Below, piece after piece: positions 35,801 through 50,800 of a stretch of 64,000 bases of DNA (position 1 is its first letter; every line of letters starts with the position of its first letter). The notes under the pieces are model-generated. The model worked only from the letters and a program-made list of their open reading frames with translations, made no database searches and had not been told where the DNA came from. The position numbers were made by a program, and so were the translations under genes. Source of the stretch: Diphasiastrum complanatum (taxonomy: Eukaryota; Streptophyta; Lycopodiopsida; Lycopodiales; Lycopodiaceae); the NCBI GenBank assembly GCA_029204225.1, contig CM055104.1, positions 19,747,761 to 19,811,760 of the forward strand, in the 5' to 3' direction.

Positions 35801-38800
35801 TAGTCTCTTTAAGCTTTCTCTCTCCTGCTTTCTAGGGTTAAGTCTTGCTTATGTGATGCTTTCATAGACTAAATCTAGATCAGCCGTGGCTACGTTCATA
35901 ACTGGTATCCAATGTTGCCCTAATCTCTAGAAGGTTCCTCTGAGGGCCTCTACATAGTATATATAGGATTGTCATTTGCTCAGTAGGTAGCATATGATCT
36001 GGTTTGCTCATTCTTCAATCATTAGGTAGCTTATGATTTGCTATTGCTTGTAGGATTTTAGCCATTCAATAAATTAGATGCTTTTGGGCCATTCTTATGG
36101 GGGATTGATTGATTGAGTCTTTTATAGTCATTTATGCTTTATTGATACAACATCCATACACCAAGTCTATAACTTGGTATCAGAGTTTCTTCTTGTTTAT
36201 AATTGAGTTACATATCTACGTTCCTAGTTTTCCATATAGAGCTTCGTGGTCATGCATAGAATACTAAGTTAAAAAATTCTTTTGGCAGTCATTTCTGGAC
36301 TCTGGCTCTTTTTTGCCAATCGTTTCTGGAGATTTGTTTTTGGCAAACGTTTTCGAACTTGGAATATTTGATTTGCAGCTATGGTTTCCAATAGCCCTGA
36401 AAAAATTCTGAAGGTTGGAGCTATCGATTTCTAGTTGGACAGGCGCATTTTTTAGGGCATGATTATCCCAGCTGTACAGGCTCAATTTTTGGGGTAATTG
36501 TGTATTCCCAGCATGACTTATCAACTATGGGTTTCCTAGTATTCCAATTAATCCTTAGTTTTTGCTATGGAATTCCCTGCTATATAGGTGCATTTTCAGG
36601 ACTATTTATCTATAAAAAATAAAGTTACGTACGGAAACATATATGGAGCGACGGTCTGTAGGTCCCCATGCCGTACACTATGAAACTATGTTGAAAACAT
36701 TCTGGTCTTTGCCCATCACTTAAGAACCAGTTATCAAATACAAATTTGGTTTTCTAGAGATCTTTGTAACATTCTAAACAAGACTGGCCTAATAAGAATA
36801 TATGAATCCATCACAGACTCATTGAGAGGCCAAAATAGTTAGTGGGTGGCCTCTGCTTTGTACAGAATTTCTTTTATAATCAAAAGTACAACAAATGGAA
36901 ATTCTAGGTCTGGACTGATAGCGGACAATTACTGAAATGTCTCGAAATTTGTCAAAAATAATGTCCCTCGCTATAGCCATAAATAACATGCTTTACTTTC
37001 TTTACAAGCAACACCTTGAAGAGACCCATGCTGATTGGCCTGAAAGCTTACAAACTCAGTGTAAGATCCAAATGCTGCAATGTGCGTTACGCCTGGAATT
37101 TCATTTGCCAAAGTCTTAGTTCACAGGTCCCTCTTCCATGAATTGCAATGTCATGGGATCCAACTTTTTATCTATGATTAGCCACTCCTGGTAAATAGGT
37201 GGAGTCTCCAAGTCTAACCCAGTTTCTGGGGTCCACTTCTAGCACAAAACTGGTGGTTCGGTGGAGCCCTATTAGCAATTTGAATTGATCTCTTAGCTCG
37301 TCTCTTAAGGCTCAATTTATTTCAGAAATTCTTCTTTTGCAGGAGAACTGATTAACTGCAAGAGTCCACAATGGTAAAATTGGCATTCAACTCAATTTAG
37401 CTATCCTATCTAGCATAAGAAGACCAAAAAGCATTTGAAAAAAGATTCAACTCAATCTAGGGATCCTCATCTCATACTTAGAGACCCGTTCTGACCCCCC
37501 GTTCCGAAACATACAGTAGTTTATGGAATGTACTGGGTCGGAACGTGGTACTAAATAAAATAAAGTTTTTTTCCTTTGTTAAATAATTAAGAATATTTAT
37601 TTATCTATTTTTGGTCACGTTCCGGAATGGTGTTCTGTTCTGGAACATTTCTGGAACAGGGAACTATGATCGAATCATAGAATCTGAGAACCGTGTATGG
37701 TTCACCATGGTTCTCAGAACCATATGGTTCACAAAAAATTTTAGGCTGAACCGTGGTGAACCGTACTAATTAAATAAATAATTAATTAATTATTTTTTCT
37801 TTTGTTCCTACCCCCAAAAAGATCCCAAAAATATGCAAAAAAAGGCCAAAAAAAGCCAAAAAATCTGTGAAATCTGTGAAACCAGTAAACTTGGTAATTC
37901 TCCTGCATATTTGTAGACAGATATCCTTCACATGCTTATGAAAGGTTTCTTCATAAGTCAGTTTCATATTCCTTCACAATATAGGGAACAAATCGTTTGA
38001 CTATTTTCTTGGAATTGTCAAGTTAATTTTCATTTGTATCTAGCTGGCAACCACTGAAAGTGTACGCTAATAGCCCAATACACAAATCACAATCTATTGT
38101 CTATTGCAGAAATCTAAGCTTTAAAGCTATGCTGATTCTGCTGTTCGTCTTCATTCTTTGCAGTGTCTTAAATTGAATTTATTTGATTGTGAAATCAAAT
38201 GGTTCTATTTTCTAGCTCTCTAATAATTCAGTGTTTCTAGAAGGTTGAAGTGGAAGCTTTTGAATAATGGACGGAAAAAGACTTTGTTACCTTAATTTGC
38301 TTCACTTTTTTTGTGTTTTTGAAATTGCCAAATAAACAACTGAAATGCTATGATGACATTTCTTATTTTATTTTTGTGAAGGTTGTACATTTTCGACGCC
38401 TAGACAAGCCTAAAGAAGATGAGTTTGTCTTAGAGCTGTGAGTATTCCAACTTGTTGATAAATTACTTTTCTTATCTTGCTGCTTTCTTGATTGCAGAAC
38501 TAATAACACATCATTTGCTCCATTGTTTTGGGTTAGTGGTAACCCTTATATGAGATGTATATCTACTCACTTATCATTTCTTCTAACTTGTTAGGTTTAA
38601 TCTTGTTGTTGAAAAGGTGATTTACTTGTAGCACATGACCTATCTTATGTTTATTGAGACCTTTCTTTGCCTCCATTGCCAAAGACTGTTGCCTATAGTC
38701 CATTGCTGGCTGTGGGCTTAACTTGTTTGCCTGCACAATCATATGTTGCTTTGCAGTAGATGAAACTGAGAGTAAATGCTCCATACATGTAGGCCTCTAA

Positions 38801-41800
38801 ACCATCCCTCTCACTAGCGTATTTTCCATCCCTTAAAGCCTAGACATGCATGATATCAATTAGATATTCAATAATCAAGAAGGTCATAATGCTTAAACGG
38901 AAATTAAATAGAACGTAATTGCATAGAATTAAAACTTTATCAATAGGACAACAACTTGCTCAAGGCTCCCTGACGCTCATCTCGAAGGATATTTGTTTAT
39001 TTGCATGAAAGAGCCTTCATTGCGTTAGAGATAGAAGCCCTTGAGGGCTTCTATATAGTATCGTTGTTAGGTAATTCTAGCATACATTCCTACTATGACC
39101 ACCCCCCCCCCCCCTTTCCCTTTTCTGGGCCCTTGCTGGTAAGTATATTACTTTGGTGGCGATGGTGCAAGGAGTCTACATTCCGGAGTGGGTAATGTTT
39201 CCAAAAGTAATGAGAAATGTCCTCTTGCGAAAATTTCCATGTTTAATTGTTGGTTTTCTTAACACTTTTCATGAGTCTCTATTTGTCTTTTTAAGTTTGT
39301 AACATCATTGACACATAGTGACCTCCTTTCGTACTTAAGGACTTATTTTTTATGAAGAGCATTGCAGATGCATTGCGTGAAGCTTTTTGTATAATGCAAT
39401 GTTTTTTATTTGTTGGAATCTGTTTATTGTTATCAATGGAGTGTAACTAAGCTAATCCATTTGCATCTGTTGTGCAGGGATAGATTGCATGCAGCTGTTT
39501 TATAGCATAGACTGTTGTGAATTGCATGTCCCATTCTCTTAGTAATTTTGATATTCTTTGCAAATGTTGTCTTCATATTTGAAAGTCATAATTGAAATTG
39601 GTGTTTGAGCTTTTAGATCCAAGCAGCACACATATGATGATGTGGTGGAGAAAGTGGCATTGCAGTTGGGGTTAGACGATCCTTCAAAGATAAGGCTGAC
39701 TGCGCACAACTGCTACTCTCAGCAGCCTAAACCACAGCCCATCAAGTATCGAAGTGTTGAGCACCTTAGTGACATGCTTATCCATTACAACCAGGCAAGC
39801 TGTTTGCCATCTGCCTTTGTTTTTCTCCCTTGAAAGAAGGTTTGAACCTAGAGGCTACAAGTGTTGTTGGTGGCTACAGCTAGTAGCTTTAGTCATTTCT
39901 TGGTGGGAATTAGCTTGCTCTTCAACTTGTAATCAGAGATGGCTTGCTTGGTGATCTCTCTTGTGTTGGTTTTTCGAGCTTTCATTAATGCGTGCATATT
40001 TATCATCTGAGGTTTTTTGTCCTCTAACAGATGTCTGATGTTCTCTATTTTGAGACTTTGGATCTACCTCTTCCAGAACTGCAAGGCTTGAAGACTCTAA
40101 AAGTTGCTTTTCATAATGCTAAGACAGAAGAGGTTGGTGCCTATACCATGGGATTAGTCTCTTCAAGAGTTTCTGACTGAAGATGACTTTCACATTATCA
40201 AGGAGATCACTCCAAAAAATTCATCTGATATTCTTGTTTTGGCGTTCCTGTACTTTTGCTTCAGAATATTGAAGTTCTATATACTTGCAGGTTTCTGTAC
40301 ATTATATTAGGTTACCGAAACAAAGTACTGTTGGCGATGTCATCGATGAGCTAAAGGGAAAAGTATGTACCAACTGTTGTGTGAAATCTCAGTACTTGTT
40401 TTGAAAAAACTGTCTTATATGTTTGCTGCCCTTCAACATATTTGTGTTTTGGATATTGATGTTTTGTTGTAAAGTCAGATTCATTGGATCTTCTTGATTT
40501 TACTGTGAGACTTTGTGGAAGTTGAAGTCAACAACAAAATCGTCGAGAGCGATAGAGAGTAGCCACATTTTACAGAAGGATTTGAATAGATTGAGAGCTC
40601 TTATTGCTTGTTGAGTAAAACATCACCATCTATATTCTTAATGGTTCAGTTTTATCATTTGTCTAAAGCATTACCTTATATTGCTACTTTTTTCTGACAT
40701 TGGACTTAATTTCAATATGTTTTAATCTCCCAAAGACATTATAATGAGCCCTAAACTTGCTGTGGCTAGCTATGTGGGTAACTGCCAAATAATCTCCATC
40801 TAGGATGCCATTTGTCAGGCATATTGTACATGGCATCTGCGGACTGTTGAGTAATTTTCTGGAAGCATAGAAGAAAATAGTAAATCGCGAATCTTGCTTT
40901 AATCAATAATTGACAAATATGAACAAAATCGAAACATTTACAGTTCTTTCATTATTTTACGATGATGTTTAGAAAGATATTTGTTGGTACGTGGACCGTC
41001 CATTTTGAGTTGAGTGCTGCTTCTTATAATGTAGTCAAAAAGGTCTTATAAACCTTCTTTCTTTGGTAAGGTTGATAAGGTCAATGTGCCAAGAAAGTTT
41101 CACATGTATTGGAGCTTCAAGTCATTCTTTTGGGTGCTCTAACCTGATGATTCTTGACCTTAACATTCTCCAGCAGGAGTTCAGTTTGACAGTAATAGCA
41201 GTTATGCCTTTATGTTAAGTTTGTGAGAACTCACATTTCAAAGACTGTGATATCATGGCTTACTAGCTATTTAGCATTTTGAAATTGCCTCTAAGACTTA
41301 TAGAATCTGTTTCGTCTATCTTTCCTGATAGTAATACTATTTTTCATCTAATTATATATTTTTGGCCACTTTTGTGCTCTCCAAGACCATTGTATATCTC
41401 AGTTTCTGGAATGCCTGTAATGGACCTCATCTATAGAGTTTTGATATTCTCTAGCACCTCCTACGGAAGGTTTTTTCAAAGGCAATCAGAAAGGAAAACA
41501 TGCTCTCTATATAAATTCTGTTTGCCTCTAGTAATAATCCAGATGAAGGCTAGTAACAACCTACTAAGTTGGTGTATGAATCTTGGGAAGGACAATTTCA
41601 GAAGACTTCAAGCTTGCATTTCACATGAGTTTTTTGTCAGATGTTTTTTCAATTTTCAATTTTTGCCATGAAAATTTCATTGTTGCTCACATCATTAGGA
41701 GCATTGGTATCTTGATTTTATTTGTTTGTATATCAATTGTTGTTTTCCTATCTTTTCTGATTGTTGAGACGTAGATTATCTAACTTTTTAATATGGACAT

Positions 41801-44800
41801 TCTACTTGATGCTGGCTGGTACTTGCTTAGGTGGAGCTTTTGAACCCAAAATCAGAGTTACGTGTTTTGGAGGTGTTCTATCATAAGATCTATAAAGTAA
41901 GTATTTCGAAGAAGCCATTTATTTTGCGATCTTTTAGCATATGCTGAGATGTTGCAATATAGATTACTATAGACTTCTTGCAGAGTTTTGTTGGATTAGC
42001 CTATTTATTGTGATTCCAGTCTTTGTTATATACTGTTGGTAATTGTTATGGACTTATGATTGGGTATGCATGTTATTTTAGTGTACTTGAGTCCTTATTA
42101 GTTCATATAGACCCCCAAAGTATTGAGTACATTGGGCTTGCAGATTATAATTTAAAAACAATCTGTTCATTTGAGATTGATTGGGTTAGTTTCTTTGTGG
42201 ATACTTGTATGCAACTTCTTGGAGGGTCGGTGATTCATGTTGTTTTGAGATCGTTGATGTTGTATGATGTCTTACTTGGAGTTTGCTATATGATCTTTGA
42301 GTTTGCTTTTCATTATAGTGATATGTGATGCTTTATATGAAATTTTTTGTTTGCTATAAATGACATCGTGTTCATAACTTTGCATTGAAGCACACACTTA
42401 GGAAGAGAGATAGTGGGTGGAAGGTGCTACTTCTAGACATGATAGATCCATCTCTAGCGGGCACTTGTATTGCTTGGTTTCCAATTGGGGGTTTGGAAGA
42501 AAACCCTTATTTTCATGCTAGGCTCCAATTCTCTCAATGGTCATTTTCGAGTTCACCACAATAGCATTAGTATTGTGTCATTACAAGAGTGGCGAAGTCC
42601 CAAGGTATAACATAGCGATCCAAATTATGTTGTACCCATCACAATGTACTCCCTAGTCATCAGATAGGTGATTTTCTATGCCTTTAGATACAAAACTTGA
42701 GCAAAGTGATTCGATACTTTATCAATGGTTGTCTTAGATCTTACTAATTCTTACTAACTGATCAAGGTATACAAATTAGTCCTGATAGCATATGGGTTAT
42801 ATTTGCATGTTGTTGGCCATATCATTTCTTGGCCTCTTTTTAGTCTCTTTAAGTACCAGTAAGAGGAGAGCCCTTACTCTTTTCCATACATATAGCTTGT
42901 TCAGTTTCAAGTTGTGGTGGAGCGACTCCTACAAGTGTGAGGTGCATTTTGCTAGATGGTAACTAGCCTAGAGTTCTTGTATTAGGGTTGAAGAGGTGAT
43001 GTTGGTCATAGGTTTGTACCAAGGTACTTGCAGAGGAGTTTGGTGACTGGAAGAGCATCTTTTGTAGCAATGTTTTGTGCACCGATTCAAATCGGTGGTT
43101 CGAATCAGCCGATTTGACTGGTTCGAACCGGCTAGGTCAGGCTCGAGGTTAGGTTTGAACCGGCCAGGTCAGGTTTGAATCGGCCAATTCGAACAATTTT
43201 TCATTTCTGGGGCCAATTTGAATTTTTTTTACACGGGAACCGATTTGAAGGTTTCTGATTCGTATCGGCCGATTCGAACCGCAATTCCTTGTTCGAATCG
43301 CCGATTTGTGAAACATTGTTCTGTAGGTTCCTTGTCAAATGTATTGTGTGCTATGGTTGGTAAATCTAGAGGCACACTTGGCATCATGTGTGAGTTCATG
43401 GACTAGGTTGGGGAGGTCTTTCATAGGCCCCTTCTTGAAAAGTGTCTTTTTTTTTCAGTATTCATTATAAGATGGTGGAGATCACCATGCCAAATGGGCC
43501 ACAAGGTGAGCGTTTATCTACAAGCCAAGTTATGATGTTATCTGCCTTCTAGATCACACATGCATCGACTGTGGGCTCCACATTGGTCGTTTTGAGTACA
43601 TTACTATTTATATTAGGCATAGGGCTCTTTAGTGACAAATTGAGAGTTGATGGAGTCCAAGTGCGAATAAGGATCGTATTTAGGAGATATGGCAATGAAG
43701 AGAGATTTTAGTGGAGGCAGGGACATGTTGGGGTATCGTTAAATACGGAGATTTAGATCAAGCTACATCTGTTACTAGCATTTTGGGACCACATGGTCTT
43801 TTATCCACACGAAGAGATTTAATGGACTTCCAGTGTGAGAGATTTGATAATTGTTGATTATCATTGGACTTATGTTATATTTGCCCAACACTAGTCTAGA
43901 AGCTAAAATATTGAAGATCTAGGACAATTTTAGCACGTCATCAAGTGCTTTCAAAATTCTGAATGAATCATTGAATTTTTCCACATGGGGCACCTAGGAA
44001 TATCTTTTCAAGCTGAAAACTGGGTGTCTCCAAACTTCAAAGAAAAGAAATTTAAATTCTAGCTTGTAGAGTTTCCAATTGCTAATCTCTTTCAACATTT
44101 GGCAAAAGTTGGCAAAAGTTGAATCTTGAAGCATTATGTATAAAGAGATTCACCCTTGATCGGCCCTTTGAAGAAGAAATTTTGTGAGTGGGGTGAGAGG
44201 GCAAGGTGCTTTTGAAGATCTCAAACAAGCATCAAACTCATTATTCATGCGAAAATCAATTTGAAGCTAACTGAGATCGCAGAACTTTGAAGTATTTTCA
44301 ATCTCAATCTACTCCTACTCCTATACGAAGTCTGCCACCAATCAAGCGTGATCTTGATCCATTTGACCTATGTTGTTGTCCACAAGTAGGCATTGTTCTA
44401 TGGCAGCTTTTTAATGCAAAAATCAATTAGAAGATAAGAGACATCGCATGACTTTGAAGTATTTTCAATTCCAATCTACTCCTATTCCTAATTTCTATAT
44501 GAAGTCTGTTGTCGATCGAGCCTGATCTTGATCCATCTGACCAATGAAGATATCAAGATTTGTTGTTGTCCGCAAGTAGTCATTGTTCATATCATTCTAT
44601 GGCAATTTTTTTTTCAAGTATACATTTCATTTGGTGACAGTCCATTTACTTACATAGAAGGGGCAGCTATGGCTTAGTTTTGATGTTGTATCGGTTCTAT
44701 TTTGGCTTGTTGTCTATAGCCAGCCCATTTATCACACATTTTGGAGTGGTTTTTGCATGGTATTGGTATGTTTTGGCATTTTGCACTAATCATATTTGTT

Positions 44801-47800
44801 TACTGTTCATCCACTACAACATCTGCATTCTTTGGAGCAGCCGAGGCACCTTTTTTGGTATTCATACTCTAGGTTCATTTATATTTGCCATTGCTTTCAC
44901 AGATTGGCTCAAATTTAAGGCTACTTTTCATCTCATTTGAGGAATAATCGTTGTCCATTCATAGTAGAATTGTGGTAACATTTGGCCATATTGGGGATGC
45001 CATCTGTTACATATTGATTGTTGTCCATGTACCATATCTCTCAATATTTTGTGACTATTGACTCTGTTCTAAGGTATAGACATTTTATTTGCTTTCATTA
45101 GCGATCCTATTTTTGCTCAATTGATGCCATTTTTCCTTCTTTGATGGAGTTGTGAGTACTAGTTTGGTGGCTATTTCCAAGTACATTGTCTTTTATCCTC
45201 CCATTGCACTCTTTAAGGTCATCATGATGATTATAATAGGTGTGCTACCTTGGTACAATACTTGGCAACTACTTAGCATTTGTTATGCACTCTTATTCAC
45301 ATTTTGTTGAGGATCATGTCTTCTATTAGGGCCACTACTTTGTAGATAGAAACCCGTAAGATGGATGATTTCATTAACAGGATGGAAAAATCATATGCAC
45401 ATAATGATGTGAGGTTTTATCACCTTGATGAGAGAATTAAGTAGTTCATGATAGAGTTAGAGTTCAAGACGTGTGAAGGAGACACTTTTGTTGATCATAT
45501 CACTAAGCTGAAGAACGTAAGGGGACCAATGGCAATTGTAAGAGAGAGAATAGAGGATAAAGACTTGGTTCCGTCACTCTTAACAGTTTTGCACCATCTT
45601 CGAAAACATTTGTTAGAAGTCAAATTGTAGCATTGATATCTCGTCCGATCTCACTTAAGGAGCTAAGTGGCTGGTTTTTATAGGAAGGGCAAAGAAGAAA
45701 AAATCTCGTACGTACATACATTGGGTATACATATGTAGTTAATACTCGACATCTTTTATATAACATCCAACATCTATATAGTTGTATCTATTGTAGCTCG
45801 CTTGAGAAAACAAACTTATGAGAGTAGGGATAGAAAACGATTGATAGATCTTCTCGTTAGTTCATCTTATGGTTCATTTTGGAGAGAGTTGGAGGCAGAA
45901 CTCCTGCCTAATGATACCAACATGTTTGCACCCATCTTGGCCACATTACTCAACCACACCATTATATCTCGATTCCCTCTGACATTGTTGCGCCGGCGCC
46001 TCAAAGGGCACTGGGACTTGAGCGGTTTCCCCAACACGCGCTTAAGTCTAACATTCATCCTTCATGCACTTACGTAAAAGCCAACTTAAAAACGTAACGA
46101 GCTTAACCATTCAGACTTAAGAAAACTGGAATCCCAACCAACCCGAAAGCCAACTTAGAATCCGTCCCCAAAAGGTAACCAAAGGCAAAGACAAGCCACA
46201 CATGAAGCCCAAGGCATAGTGGTCACCAAACTGACCAAATGGCATAGCGGCAAGCCACACGTCGGTGACGTGGACCCTTAGGCGCCGGCGATGCAAAAAG
46301 GTTGTAGCAAGGGTCCTTCCACTTGGACCAGCCCCGGAGGCGAAACCGAAATGGTAATCATTCCCAAGGATCAACTTTATTAAATTTGGAAGAGGTTGAA
46401 GAGGTTACATTCATACATAGACTGACTAGTCTCGGGGCCACGTGTTGGGCATTGTGCCTGGCTCGCGCTGGTAGAGGGAGTTGAGACCTGGCGACCCCCT
46501 GTTGAGCTGCCCAAGTTTCTATCTGCCAGACTCCCCCTATAGTTCTGGTGTGATTCGGCGCCCCCCCTTGTCTTGGAATATAGTGCTTTCTGGTAAAGCA
46601 CGCTTTTCTGGACTTAGTTTTTATTTTGCTGATTAAGCCTGGTAAAATCAGTCTGGCTCCCAGACATGGGTCCTGAGAGTCCTCCCGGCGGCAGAATCAA
46701 CTTGGCTCTTGACTAGGCCATGACTCGAGCTCCAGAGCTAGCTCATGACTTGTAACTACTTGGCTGGCTCACCACAGGTTGGAGGCTTAGTCCTTGACTT
46801 CCTAACTCGCTCTGGGACCTTTAGGGAGTGTCACCCCTTAGAATCTTACAAGGCACCTTGGTGCACTTGAGCCAGCTTTACAACATCCTCCCCTCGTTTG
46901 AAAAAGCTAATGTCCTCATCAGGGCCAAACTAGACCTAGGATGCATGGCACAGGCTTAATTCACCGACCTTAACAAATTTATTACATTGGCAGTAGCACA
47001 GGAAAAGTGTAGATCAAGTTCACCTACTTAAAACCTGTTTTAAGCTGCAGGTGATTTATTGACAAACTAAGAAAGATACCTAGAAGTTCCTTGAACTTCA
47101 GAGTGGTCGTGAGTGTTCATAAAGGAGACATGCCGCTAGGTAGTGCATTGTGTGCCAATCTGGGAAAACGGCTGTTGCGTTGATTTTTCTGCAGGTAATC
47201 TTTCAGTACTTCAAGGGCTCCCACCTTAAGTTTGTCTTCGTACTCCCAAGAAGCCTCAATGAGTGGAGCCCGTAGCCACTTCACTAGATATTCGCGTTGA
47301 ACGCCAATTCGCTTTCTACGTGCCAATATTTGGGAAGGGTAAAATGCAACATCGCTTGGGGTCTTTCCATCCAGTTCCATTGGCCACTCCTTTTACCCTT
47401 GAAGCCCATGTTTGTATATGCTTTTCATTGTGCATACCACTGCACGTGGTTCAGCCTGTTGATTCAAGTTACATGTAGTCTTTCCTCGAATAGCGATTCA
47501 TACATTTTTGAAGCCCGTTTTTTGATTCAAACTAATTTGGCTTGTTCAAATAGAAGAGGATCATCGTAGTACCTATTTATCATGTAAATCACTTGAGGAA
47601 TTTTGAAGTTATTATATTGTGGCCATTATTTCCAGCCATGTAGAATTAGGTTACATATACCTTTTCTTAAAACCTAAATTTTGTGGTTCTTTCCATTCTA
47701 CTCGGAGCATATTGGTCCTCAATTGGTTCCTAAATCGACTCTAATTTGATTGGCTAAACCGGTTGGAAAATGCATTCCTGATTTTTTTCTACTTCTACAT

Positions 47801-50800
47801 ATTATTCATAATTATTGCGACTGGCTTGGGTTATGGTTTTGGCTTGGAGTATCTTATTTTATCATGAGATGTCTCTTAGTGCATGGTATATGTACATTAT
47901 GTAGTTGACTTGGTAGTATTGGACATTGCTATCAATTAGTTTTGCAAACTTCTTATGGTTGTCATTCTCTATTACACTTTTATTGCTTCCTTTCTTTGGC
48001 ACTCTTATAGACTCAATTTATGAATACTATATCAATGAAGCATAAACGACTATAAGAGACACAATCAATCAATCCCCCATTAGAATGGTCAAGAGCATAT
48101 GATATAATCAATGGCTAAAGCCCTACAAGCATTAGCAGAGGACTAATCTACCCATGGATAGAAGAAAGATTGAACTAGATCATAAGTTATGTAATTAGCA
48201 AATGACAGCCCTATATATACTATCTAGAGGGCCGTAGTGGAACTTTTTAGAGATCCCAACTGGAGAGTATAAATAGGATAATTGTGTTGTTCGAAAGTTT
48301 ATTGATCTGGTTCCTGTAGTACATTGTAGGAGTCTCATATGCAGCTCCTTTGAGAGCGTCTGTGGTTCATTTATTCTTCAGCTCATTGTTTAAAGAGTGA
48401 TTTTATTTGGAGATTATCATATGATCCTTCAATCTGTTGTTCATTGTTGATGTATAAAGTCATGTTTGTAACTATATTTAATAAGAGGAGCATCTTGCGT
48501 GCAGATTTTCCCCTTGAATGAGAAAATTGAAAACATAAATGATCAGTATTGGACCTTGAGAGCAGAAGAGGCAAGTGTGTTGCTTGTGATTTCTGTTTGA
48601 AGTTCAGGTAGAATCTATGTAGCATATCTTCAAAAGAGTCTCTTATTTGATGTCATTCTTGGTTCTTTGGGATGCCTATGGGGACAGATTGTTGGGAAGA
48701 GAATGCTAATTGCCACTTGTAGTTGATATTGCAAATGTGGAATCTGTTGTTCTGTCGATAGTTTCATTTGCTTGAGGCTTGCAGATTCCCGAAGAGGAGA
48801 AGAATTTGGAACAACAGGATCGGCTGATTCATGTGTACCATTTTACGCGTGATGCCTCTCAGACCAATATGGTAAGCTTTTATAGTAGTTGAAAGTGAAT
48901 TTGGTTATTATTTCTTGCCGTAAACCCTTATTCTGATTGTTCCTGCCTTCACGTAAAATGTTTTCCTTGTGTTTTGTGAGCTTGAACATTTGAGCTGGAT
49001 GCATGCATATCTGACTTAATGATTTTCGCTTGATGCAGCTTTTATTCAGTACATTAGTGTCTATCTTCTTTGGTTTTATTGATGCAGCTCATGTACATTG
49101 GTAGGTGCAAAATTTTGGGGAGCCATTTTTGTTGTTGGTGCATGATGAAGAGACATTGACTGATGTGAAGATGCGAATTCAGAGGAAATTACAAGTGCCA
49201 GATGAAGAATTTGCCAAGGTTCGTAATTTTGTACTTGGCATCATTACCTTGCTTATCATTATGATTTTATGTTTTACGCATGGAATTTATGGTAGATGTG
49301 GCCAAGTGAAACCTCTAATCAGTGAGAGTGCAGTTTGGATTAATTAAGCTGTGGTCGCTCCACTGTTTGCTGATGCCATTCCACTTTTTACCAACATGGC
49401 AACCAAAACTCTTGCATTCCATTAGTAATAAAAACATTTACATTGTTGTTGGTCTCTATCACCAAGTCAAATAAGAATTGCTGTGGTATTCATTAACAAG
49501 AAAATATTACCTAGTGAAAACAGAAAGGAGCAATTCAAAGAGAAATTTTTGTTCCCCTTAAACAACTTTTAGATAAATTATTTTTTGTAAAAGTTACAAT
49601 CTCTAACAAAATGAGCATGATATATAGCATGTTTTAAGCTTCAGAGAGGCAAGTCTTGAAGAAGCATCCAAGATTCAAAAGCAAGACTGTGATAGAAAGT
49701 TTCTCAAATAAAATTTGCCACATTTAGGATTTGTCATAACAATTTTGGTTAAAATTCAGATTCACAACATTTGGTAGTGAGCACACAACTCGAACTCAAA
49801 GTGAATATGTACTATATTTAAGCAAGATTGGAGTTATGTGAAAGTGAAATGAAAAATACTGAGACATGCTATGTGAAGCTTCATGGGAGTAACAAACTGT
49901 AATTGTTATACTAAAAGGACTTTAAGAATCCTGTTCCCACAAGATGTGATACAAAACTTGAAAGCCACGAAGGCTATAATTTGGACAAAGTAGCTCTCTC
50001 TCAAATCGCAAGAGAATGTGAAGTTATGATTGAGATCTCTGTCTCCACCATTGCCAGACAAGCTACCTCTATGTACGACTCTACTTTCCCTCCTGGACAA
50101 TTTCATATGCAGTGCTAATCAAAAACTTTATCCCAGCGGCTGCGGCCTGCCTTTTCTACTCTCTCATCAGGTGGTTCAAGGTGCAAGCCCTTGAGGATAA
50201 GCCTGTTGTGACCTCTCTTGATTCTCTTCCTGCACCTCCATCTTTTTTACCTCACTATTGTTTCCCGCTTTGCATGAGCCATGGCTCGAGTAACTTATTT
50301 ATGCCTTTGGCAAGTTTTCTTCATCTTTGAATATGGTAAGTAGAGTATTTTATCATCCTTTAGTGGGTGGCATCTAGAAAGCAATTCATTCTGGAGTAAT
50401 CAGTCAATGATCCAAATCAACCTCCAAGTGCTTAGTGTTGTGGTTGTGGCATGATGAATCATCGTGTTGGTGCTACAAAGTGCCAAAAACTGAAGTTGGG
50501 TAAGTAAGAAGGTGTTGTGTTTAGTTGTGCAGACAAGCACTTAAGTGCTCCATGTCCTATATACAAAAAACTATAATAGTTTTGTAAAAGGATGTGAGTG
50601 GTTAGTCTCACATCCTTTCACATAACACTATCACGCACATTCTTTTGCAACAACAAAGCCATAAACAAATTATTTGCACCAAAATAGGTAGACTAGAGCT
50701 CGAAAAGCAGTTGGCTCATTCGAAAGATAGGTTTCGCTCCGGTAGTCTTGTTATAAAATGCTCTTCTTCAGGTATGACTGAATTCAATTGTATTTCTTAG

